Part shown: one piece after another, positions 37,678 through 47,900 of the stretch
Numbering within the stretch: the stretch's first letter is position 1
Layout of the letters: each line of letters starts with the position of its first letter
Assembly (NCBI GenBank): GCA_965207125.1
Contig: OZ242263.1
Location: 310,001-374,000 of the forward strand
DNA length: 64,000 nt
Reading direction: 5' to 3'
Source of the DNA: G965207125 sp965207125
Lineage (GTDB): Bacteria > Pseudomonadota > Alphaproteobacteria > Puniceispirillales > UBA1172
Position numbers and translations under genes: made by a program
Notes under the pieces: generated by a model
Told to the model about the DNA's origin: nothing
Database searches by the model: none
What the model saw: the letters and a program-made list of their open reading frames with translations, nothing else

Positions 37678-37866
37678 ATCGGTCGGACAATAATAACCGA
37701 CATTATGGAATTAACCTTATCATTATCTTAACTGTGTCTGGGTAGTCTTGGTCTAAAGAAAAGGCCAGTCCATGACTAACCCTCCAGTATTCTAGGCCCT
37801 CCCTTCTTTTTGGCATTTTGCTACGCTCTATGATGCTCCAAACCAGCTGATCATTGACAGCAATAC

Positions 37867-37902
37867 TCTGGCTCTTATTCTGGTTCCTATTCTGGCTCTT
37901 GC
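37867..37902 (+). repeat. 12-bp tandem repeat (3 copies) upstream of giant paralogue B
   Basis: TCTGGCTCTTAT, TCTGGTTCCTAT, TCTGGCTCTTGC at 37867, 37879 and 37891. Same location and phase as the five-copy array at 28236-28295. Confidence 0.6.
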
Positions 37903-37921
37903 CTAGGGCGTCCTGCTGGCG

Positions 37922-37939
37922 GCACAGTTTTTACTGTGC
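37922..37939. promoter_or_regulatory. Palindrome upstream of the giant B promoter
   Basis: GCACAG, TTTTTA, CTGTGC; the counterpart of 28308-28325 with compensating arm changes. It lies 15 bp upstream of the -35 box. Confidence 0.5.
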
Positions 37940-37954
37940 ATCACTGACTATGGG

Positions 37955-37983
37955 TTGCGAGTGATTAATTTTGAGGATATAAA
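37955..37983 (+). promoter_or_regulatory. Predicted promoter of giant paralogue B
   Basis: TTGCGA (37955-37960), 17 nt, TATAAA (37978-37983). The region from about 37720 to the GTG at 38072 aligns with 28080-28457, so promoter and leader were duplicated with the gene. Confidence 0.6.
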
Positions 37984-38071
37984 TATGAAAAAGGGTCTAC
38001 TTACGGACGTTGAATAACATTAACTAGCACTCGTGGAGTTGTGCCAATTGCTTTATTAGAAGAGATACGCT

Positions 38072-38767
38072 GTGTTAGATATTAATACCTCCCCCGTCAC
38101 TTTGAAGACCATCATTGACGAAGACGGTAGTTTCACCTTCATGATCACCCCCAGTATGGCTTTTTCCTCGCCGGAGAAATTCCGATGGGAGATTACTTTT
38201 GGACAAGGCGCCCCTCATCGCGGAGTCATCACTTTTAAGGCGGGTGAGCCAGACTCAAAATCAATCCCGCAGTCCATAGACCCTGATGAGCATTATCAGT
38301 TGAGGGTTTATAGAGTGTCCGATAACAATAACGATGCGGATGATGCATTGGTGTTTCAGCAACAGAGCGAGCACCTCCCTCCCCTTCTCAATAATGCTCC
38401 GCAGCAGTCAAGGGTAGGAGGCGATCAGGGAACAGACATCACTCAAGTCAAAGCCTCGCTGGTTCTCAACAAAGACGAGGTGACAATTATCGATGCGAGC
38501 GCCCTATTGTACATGCACCCCACGGACCCGAATGCTGTGCTGACCTACACGCTTACGGCTGACCCGGCTGGGGGTGATCTGTTCCTTGGGGATGTAGAAC
38601 TGGCTAATGGTGATACTTTCACCCAGAGTGATATTGATGCTGCTCGCCTCACCTTTCGTTTTACCGCGGATAACAACGATCCAACCGATATAGCCTTTAC
38701 GGTCTCAGACGGCACGCTCACCCTGTCAGGCCAATCCCTCACGATCACTCCTCGGGTGGATTGTTGA
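38072..38767 (+). CDS. Giant paralogue B, 5' fragment before a frameshift
   Basis: A GTG start gives 231 residues: the same unique N-terminal module as paralogue A, then a complete CSPG/cadherin-3-like domain (VLTYTLTADPAGG, NGDTFTQSDID, FTVSDGTLTLSGQ). An extra A near 38760 (GGTGGATTGTTG versus GGTGGTTGTTG in A) shifts the frame to an immediate TGA. Across the site where A is broken (28770), B is intact, so the two copies carry different, independent lesions. Confidence 0.6.
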   Translation: MLDINTSPVTLKTIIDEDGSFTFMITPSMAFSSPEKFRWEITFGQGAPHRGVITFKAGEPDSKSIPQSIDPDEHYQLRVYRVSDNNNDADDALVFQQQSEHLPPLLNNAPQQSRVGGDQGTDITQVKASLVLNKDEVTIIDASALLYMHPTDPNAVLTYTLTADPAGGDLFLGDVELANGDTFTQSDIDAARLTFRFTADNNDPTDIAFTVSDGTLTLSGQSLTITPRVDC

Positions 38768-38768
38768 T

Positions 38769-38978
38769 GTGGTGGATCCTGAAGAAGACAACACGGAGGA
38801 TCTCTCCAGCAAGACGGCGCCGCAGAAGATAGATGCAGAGGGTGGTGATGATAGCATCATTGGCGGTCCGGGCGATGATCAAATAGATGGCGGCCCAGGG
38901 GATGATACCATCGATGGCGGCGGTGGTAATGATGTGATTGATGGCGGTGATGGTGATGATATCATCGACCGGCGGTGA
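38769..38978 (+). CDS. Giant paralogue B, middle fragment (RTX start) between two frameshifts
   Basis: About 69 residues in the restored frame carry the linker VDPEEDNTED and the first RTX nonapeptides (GGPGDDQIDGG, GGGGNDVIDGG). An extra C near 38970 (ATCGACCGGCGG where ATCGACGGCGG is expected) ends it in TGA. This piece is not expected to be translated on its own. Confidence 0.45.
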   Translation: MVDPEEDNTEDLSSKTAPQKIDAEGGDDSIIGGPGDDQIDGGPGDDTIDGGGGNDVIDGGDGDDIIDRR

Positions 38979-41900
38979 TGACAATGATGTGATTGATGGT
39001 GGTGATGGCAGTGATAGCATCACTAGCGGCAAGGGCGATGATCAAATAGATGGCGGTGCGGGTGATGACGACATCATGCTTATTCATGATGATGACCCTC
39101 AGGTGGACGCCAGCACTAATGAAGTGCTTTATATGTTCGGTTATGACGGTGTTGGCATCGATGGCGGTGATGCGATCAAGGGCTTCCGTCGCGGACAAGA
39201 TAAAGTGACATTCGTTGTGCATGATGGTCGTAAATTCGCTAATTTGAAAGAGTTTCTGGGGATTCTCAACGGTGCGGATGGTGAAGATTTGACCGCTGAT
39301 GATGCCTTTATCGTAACCATGATATGGGGGCTTGATGAAGAGGACGCCTTCTATTTTGATGGCGTGTTGCTACACTTTAAGGAAGCAACGTCTTTCGGCG
39401 GCGGACGTATTTCTAGCCCTCTGGTACAGATTACTTTTGATCAGCGGCTCGGTCTTAATGATCTGATTGATATTCTGGGCGGGGAGGAGAATGTCGCTGC
39501 AAACTTTGACGCCACGCATGCAGCATTCAAGAATCTGGCTGATGTTTTGCCGCGTCTCTTTGGTGGTGAGAATAGCATTGATTTTAAGCTTTTAACAATC
39601 ACTGGCACTGCGCGTGGTGAGGTGACCGAAGATAATGAGAGCGCCAAGAGCGCTACAGGTATCGCTACGGGAACCCTCACCGCTGTTGACGATGGTGACC
39701 CATTAACACCGCCGCCAGTCATTGAGTTTGTTGGTGATGACGATGGTGATGGCGTTGTCGAGGGCACATACGGCACGATGACTTTTAATGTGTCCAGTGG
39801 CGGATGGACGTACACGCTGGATAATATGAGGCCAGAAACGCAGCTGTTGAAAGCAGGCCAGCAAGAAACTGAAACCTTCACCTTTACCGCTGATGGTACT
39901 ATATTCACCGTGACCATCACGGTTAATGGCGCGGATAATAAGCCTGTGGCTAATACCGAGTTTTTCGAGGCATCCGGGCAAGTCGGCCAAGAAATCACAA
40001 TTGATCCAAACACTCTTTTCAACGACATTGAGGGTGAGGAATTAGCCCTGACATTCACGGTGATGCTGCTTGCTGACGACTCCACCAGAGAAGAGCTAAG
40101 AACGATCGGGCTTTCCTATAACTCCGTCACCAAGATGATCACTGGCACGCCGACTAAGCCTGGTTTTTATATACTCGAGGTTGCGGCTAGTTATAGCGGC
40201 GGCACAAAAGACGACATAGTGACAACATTTGGCATTACGGTCTCCTCGGGTGAAACCCTTGGGTTTGTGGGACAACAGATCACGCCGATTGATCTGGGCA
40301 GTTTTTTCGCTGATCTTGGCGATGGAACATTAGCGGTGACGTTCCATGATAGCACGGACGCTGAAGTCAATATCGGGCTTAAATACACCGAGATCAAAGA
40401 AGACACACCAGACGAGGACACAGAAGACACAGAAGACACAGAAGACACACCAGACGAGGTTATGGACGGCAAGGTCATTGGCGGCACGATCACTGGCACG
40501 CCAACGACCACTGGCACTTACACTATCAAGATTGTGGCGTCTGACCCAGCGGGCACGCAGATTGGCGAGGCGACAATCTTGACTTTTGTGCTGAGGGCCC
40601 AACAAGCGCCAACTCTTACCTTTGCGACAGAGCAAGACGCTGCGGACGCAGATTTTACCACTACGGAGGATACGGATCAGCCGACCAATCCGATCGGGCC
40701 TATTGATCTAAGTGTTCTATTCGCTGACGTTGAGGGTAGCGCGGTGGCGGTGACTCTTGAAAATGGAGAGGCGTTAGACACAGTCGGTCTTTCCTATGAT
40801 CCTGTCACCAAGATGATCACTGGCACGCCGACTGCATTTGGCACGCATACGATCACAGCTTCGGGGACTGACAGTAATGGCGATGAGATTACAGAAGAAT
40901 TTATCATTACCGCCGGTTTAGAAACCCCCGCAAAGCTCATCCAAATAGACGACCCTGATGTGCTGACCTATAATCCGCACGAGTCCTCGCGCAATCAAGT
41001 AGGAATCAGGGTCGGCGCGAAGGGTGGCTCCGCTGCCGATGTGGCCACGGCCAGAACAGACCTCATCTCGGATTATTACGATTCAGACGTGAGTGTTTTC
41101 GCCCCAACGGACACAACCGATGCCGAGGAAGAATATGTGGTTGAGGGTGAATACGGGCGGTTTATCGTCACGCGCATGAGGGGTGAGGACACCCCCGATG
41201 GAGATCCTGCCGAGCTGCGTTATTATTATGAGCGTTATCAAGACGGCGATGAGAATTATAAGAACATTAACGCGCTGGGCGCGGGCGAGATTGCCTATGA
41301 TGTGCTGACAATCTGGGCGTTTGATGGGCTGACCGATGCGGAATTAGCGGAACTGACCGTCATGGGAGGCCCTCACGAAATCCCACAATCTGCTATAGAC
41401 CGGCGGGTGTTCAAGACGGTTGTTGTTGAGATCACTGGCGCAAATGATGCTCCGGAAGTGGTATCAGAGATTTTCAATGTTTTATTCACAGATAGCCAGG
41501 CGGTCGATATAGATATAGACCCCGCTAATTTCTTTGACGTTGATGGCGATACATTGACAATAACCGTGACGCTTGATGATGACTCAGCGTTAAGCACGAT
41601 CGGGCTTGCTTATGACCCCGCGACCGGGAAAATCACCGGCACGCCAAATGCCGCCGGGCCTCATACAATCAAGGTCACAGCCGAGGACGGTAATGGCGGC
41701 GCGGCGCGTTATACTTTCATCCTGTCCACTGAGGCCGCGAATGTTAATACAGAGCCGGTTGTAGAAATCTCTGGCACGCAAACTCTGGTATTAATTGACA
41801 GGATTCCAGTTGCATCCGACTCTGACACAGGCTTTGATATCACCTACAGCGATGCCGATGATGCTCACCTCGATAATGACGAGGTGATCTATAACTTCTA

Positions 41901-44900
41901 CCAGGTGCGGTTGGTACGCGATGAGAATGGCGATGTTATAAATACAATAAGAATCCGCCCCGCTGATAACTTATTAGGCGTTAGCGAGGACGGCAGTATC
42001 CTTCTCAAGGCAGGGATTCAATTCATCTCTGACCTTAGTTTTGAAGTCGTGGCCACCGATGGTGAAGGCAGTAAATCGGCCCCTCAAGTATTTACAATCA
42101 TCATCGATAATAACCCTGCCCCGATTCTTATTTTGGCTGGTTTGGATGGGGTGGGAACGGTTCTTGGTAACACAGACGACGGCCGGCTTAGCCACTTGAT
42201 TATTGAGAACACGGATGTGATTCTCACTTCAGAGAGTTTCACCATCACCGGCGACCAAGCGGAGAAGTTTATTGTCAAAAAGGATGATGATGGTCTCTGG
42301 TATCTGTTCTTAAAGGATGACGAATCTCTTGACCAAGAAAACATCGAGGGGACCATTCTAGATCTTGACATCACGGTTTCAGTTTCTGATGAAAACGGCA
42401 ATACCTTAACCTCAAACGCGGTGGATATAGTTGTTAACACGGCCCGGGAGTATTTCTTTGACCGCGGCGACCGCGAGACTTATGATTATGAGAATGTCAT
42501 CTACCAAGCGCGTGCTGAAGGGGATGCTGAGGGCACGAGATACTCTATTAAGCCGGGGATTGGTGATGCTGATCTCTTCATCATCGATGGTGATGACGGC
42601 GAGGTACGATTTAAATTCGGCCTTCTACCTGCTGCTTTCGACGTAGACAGAGAGTTTAACTTCATCATCATCGAGCGAAGTGGCGGGGATGTGACTGAAA
42701 CAGTGTTCACCCTCTATAACAACGCCCCCGGCACTATCAATACATCTGGTGTTGGTTCAACCCTTTCTCCTGACAAACCGATCGGTTTTAGAATAGGCTC
42801 TAATGTCGTTACGGCAGAGGACCCCGATGGAAGTGTCACCTTGGCTTATTACTGGTTCGCCGATAACCGTCCTTTTGGTGAAAGAAGCAGTCAAAATTTA
42901 GAGAGATTGGTCAATGGTGAAATCGAAAGTAGTGTAAGTGGGCTGATGTTGACGCCTCTTGAGGTTGATAATAGCAGCTTACTCCTGCTCAAAGGCGAAT
43001 ATGCCGAAAAAGAAATCTGGCTGGTGATCGCCGCGACTGATAGTGAGGGGCATACTGTTTATCTTCTCTTGCAAAGTAGGCGTTTTGATATCGCTGACAC
43101 CCGCCAGAAGGCCATCGATGGCGGGTTTACTCTTGCTGATATAGGCATTGGCAATAGTGACGGCAATGGCAACATTGAGATGGTCGGCGACATCGGTAAT
43201 AGTGATAATGATTGGTTCAGCTTTATTGTTGAAGAAGGCCAGTCCGTGACAGTCACAATCGACACTTCTGGCAACAGAGATTTGAAATTCCGGATTCTTA
43301 AGTCAAGTGAAACAGAAAAGGACTTTAGAAATATTGACAAGGGTGGTTCGGCTTCTGAGGTGATCACCGAGTCCGGCCTCTATTTTTTCCATGTGTCTCA
43401 ACTGAATAATGCTGGCTTATACACAGTCACATTTGAAGGCATTGACGATAAACCCACCAATCTTCTGCTAGGCGAATCAATCGAGATAGTGACTTTGGAT
43501 ACTGATCTTAGTCAAGGGATGAAAGTCGGGGTTTTAACCATTACTGATGATATTTATGGTTCTAACACTATTATCCTGACCGGCGCTAACGCTGAATTGT
43601 TTGAAATCCGCAATACTTCGGACCGATCGATCAAAGAATTGTGGCTGAAAGCCGGTGCTGACCTTGGCGCGTTGAGAACAACCCTTGAAGTCATCGCTTC
43701 GCTCGAAGGGACGGGCAAGGGTAGTAATCCGGACGTTGATCTGGTTATCACTGTAACCGCAACGGATGAAGACATTCCTATCTCTATCACAGGGGCTCGT
43801 GGGGCCGCGGATACTACAGAAACGCGCACGACTTTTGTCTTGAGCGAGAACGGGCGATTAATTCTGCCTGACGGCACGGACGCGGGCGTGATCACGATTG
43901 TGGATACTAAAACGGCCACGAACCAGATCAGATTCGCCACAAGGGGCGTGCATGGCGGTTTATTCGAAATTGTTCTCTTGGATCATGATAATAACGCCAA
44001 CACAGCTGATAAGTGGGTGTTGCGACTGAAAGCCTCCGCTGCGGCATTGCCGAGTGGCAGTAATTACACCATCACCATTGTGGCAACCGATACCAACGAC
44101 GATGAGTTCATGCTCGATCTGCGGATTGAGCAGAGAGGGCTGTATATTCACGATGCGGCCGATGCTGGTATTGATGATGATGGCTTATCGCGGGTTTTCA
44201 CTGACGGCAAGGCTTTGATCGAAGAGAACACGGATGGGAGCAGCGGGACGCCGATTATCATCGGCGCGCTCCGGAGTGAGATCACTCCGAAATTTATCGC
44301 GGCCCTAGGTTTTGAGTTAATCGCTGGTGAGGCGGATAATGACCAGTTCGTGATTGAAAAGAATGATGGTGCGGATGGCATAGCGAACACGAGTGACGAT
44401 GTTTACACTCTAAAGTTCATAGGCCCTAATAGCGGTGATGCCGATAGTGCGACCGCTGATGATGATGACATGGCGCCGAACTCGCTGGCAGAGCGTGAAG
44501 CGCTTAAGGCGTCAAGCTTCTCGAGGCTGTTGGATTTTTCCAATGTTGATATTACAGTGAAATTCAGTCGTGGTAATGGTTTTGAGACTTCAATTATTCT
44601 GCCCGAGGATTTCAAGTCGGGGGACACTATCTGGATTAGGTTTAATGACACTCAGTTTGACAACGTTAAGGGCGTTGAGGTTGTAATAAGTGTAAGCGAT
44701 GACGGCAGATCGCTGATATTTACCCCCACTGGAGCCGTCAAGCTTATTCACTACACTATTCATGTGGGGGGCAGACTGAGCACGGAGGAGATTTATCAGA
44801 TTGATTTTACCTCCGAGGCTCCAGTGCCGATCAGGGATGGCACGGTAACTCTCACGGTATCAGTGGTCAATGATACATTTACTAGCGATACCTGGCATAT

Positions 44901-47900
44901 CACTCGTGTTCTTGTTGATGGGGCCGAGGTGGTTGAAAGTCGTCTTCTGGATAACATCGATACGAAGGTTACTCTGGGTGAAACTAATTATAATGATCCG
45001 ATAAGTCTGGCAAATATGGACATTGCAGCGAGATTTGATGGTCTTTCTATCAGTAGTGGTAATGGTTTTGAGACTTCAATTATTCTGCCCGAGGACTTCA
45101 ATCCAGGCGACACCATCTGGATTAGGTTTAATGACACTCAGTATAACAACGTTAAGGGCATTGAGGTTGTGATAAGTCTAGGCGATGACGGTACATCGCT
45201 GATATTTAGACCTACAGGAAGGGTCAAGCTTATTGACTACCTCCCTGAGGACATTACTCTGACCACGGAGGAAATTTATCAAATTGATTTCACCTCCGAG
45301 ACCCCTGCGGCGATCAGGGATGGCACGGTAACTTTCACGGTTAGAGATGCTACATTCACTAGCGCAAACTGGCATATATCTCATATTCTTATTAACGGGG
45401 CTGAGGTGGTTAAGAATCGTCTTCAGGATAACATCGATACGAAGGTCATCCTGGGTCTTGGTGAAATTAATTACAATAATGTAATAAATCTGATGGAATT
45501 CGCACCTTTGTCTGTTGTGGCTGATGAAGGCGGCTCGGCAGGTAATACTATTAGGGTTTTCGTGCAGATTGGTACGACCGCGAACCCAACAACTGGTGCA
45601 AAGGGCGTTGAGTCGGTTTCAGTGGTGGATAATGTCATCACGGTTGTGACCTACAGCGAAGGGGCGCGTTGGCAACAAGTGGCGGATGCGATCAACGATG
45701 ACAGTGATGCGGGAGCGTTGGTTGATGTTGAGGCGACTCCAGCGACTGCCGAGAGTGATGTTGAGGAGGTGGATTTGTTCTTAAGTGGCGGCGCTGATGC
45801 CGGGCCCGATGTGTTGAATATCAGAGTTCTTGAGACCTATCTTGAGGAAAAGACGCATGAGGAGACCGTGCTTGAGGATGGCGTAGGCAGTTTTGTTGGA
45901 ACAAAGGATATAGACGCGAGTGGCGATACCACCGACGAGGACACGCGGATTTTTGCATTGATTGGTGGCGGGATACGTGAGCGAGATTTTATCTACCAGG
46001 ACTTGCTAGATGACGGTGAGACGCAGGAGTCACTGGAGGTGGGTGATATGCATAAGGCGTCAAGCTTCTCGAGGGTGTTGGATTTTTCCAATATTGATAT
46101 TACAGCGAAGTTCAGTCGTAGTGGTGGGTTTGAGACCAATATTATTCTCCCCGATGATTTCAAGTTGGGTGACACTATCTGGATTAGGTTTAATGACTCT
46201 CAGTTTAACAACGTTAAGGGTGTTGAGGTTGCAATACGTCTAGACAATGACGGGACATCGCTGATATTTAGACCTACAGGAAGAGCTAAGCTTATTGACT
46301 ACCTCTCTGAGGAAACTACTCTGACCACGGAGGAAATTTATCAAATTGATTTCGCCTCCGAGACCCCTGCGGCGATCAGGGATGGCACGGTAACTTTCAC
46401 GGTTAGAGATGGTACATTCACTAGCGAGAATTGGTATATAACTCGTATTCTTATTGATGGGATCACGGTGGTTAAGAGTCCTCTTCTGGATAACATCGAT
46501 ACGAAGATTACTTTGAGTGAAACTGATTATAATGATCCGGTAAGCTTGGCGAATATTGATATTACAGTGAAGTTCAGTCGTAGGGGTGGGTTTGAGACCA
46601 AGATTATTCTCCCCGATGATTTCAATCTAGGCGACACCATCTGGATTAGGTTTAATCACCCTCAGTTTAGCAACGTTAAGGGCGTTGAGGTTGCAATACG
46701 TCGAGGCGATGACAACGCCTCGCTGATATTTACCGCCACTGGAGCCGTCAAACTTATTGAATACAATCTTAATGGGGGAACCGCGCTGACCACGGAGGAG
46801 ATTTATCAGATTGATTTTACCTCCGAGGCCCCTGCGGCGATCAGGGATGGCGCGATAACTTTCACGGTACCAAGTAGAAATGCTACATTCACTAGCCAGG
46901 ATTGGCATATAACTCGCATTCTTATTGATGGTATCACGGTGGTTAAGAGTCGTCTTCTGGATAACATCGATACGAAGGTTGTTCTGGGTCCGGGTGAGAT
47001 TAATTATAATAATGCAATAAGTTTGGCGGAATTTGCACCTTTGTCTATTGTGGCCGATGAAGACGGCTTGACAGGTAATACTATCAGGGTTTTCGTACAG
47101 ATTGGCACGGCTGCGAACCCAACAACTGGTGAAAAGGGCGTTGAGTCGGTTTCAGTGGTGGATAATGTCATCACGGTTGTGACATACAGCGATGGTGCGC
47201 GTTGGCAACAGGTGGCGGATGCGATCAACGGTGACAATGATGCGGGAGCGTTGGTTGATGTTGTGGCGACCCCAGCAACTGCAGAGAGCGATGCGGAGGC
47301 GGTGGGTTTGTACTTAGAGGGCGGTGAAATTATCGTTCCACCTCTAGAGGAGAATACTAACGCACGGCTTATCAATGTTGAGGGCGGCTGGATTTATCCT
47401 GGTGACGGAAAGGCTATTCGCTTTGAGGCGGTCTTTGATCTGCGCGTAGATTTAAGTACTGGCGAGGCGCAAATTATCGTTGTTCCGACCGGTGTGGATG
47501 CCAACGGAGTACGCATAGGTGAAGTGCGTTTGCTTGCCTCCAGTGAAGATAAACCGGATGAATACTATGTTATTGGCACGACTGGCACGTTGGGTGAGTT
47601 CCCCGAGATTGAGGCAGCCACAGCCGTCCTTGCGATTGACGGCGTTGAGTATCTGAGATTCATCTCGGAGAAGACTGGCACGGAAGGTAATGGTCAGGAA
47701 ATCCAGTTTGTGTTTCAAGATAGTTCCGTTGTTGGAATCTTTTCTGGTATCAATGATGATGGAGTTATCGTCATCATGATACCAAGAACGCTAACCCGCG
47801 ATGATTTCAGCGATGGTTATGATAGTACTCCTGCCGTCGATAATCTTATCGATCTTGAATTTATCGGAGCCTTCAAAGACACAGGGTTTTTTAACGAAAG

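Noticed and set aside
37682..37701. Terminator after giant A (GTCGG...CCGAC)
   Set aside because: Only 5-bp arms with a 10-nt loop and no T tract.
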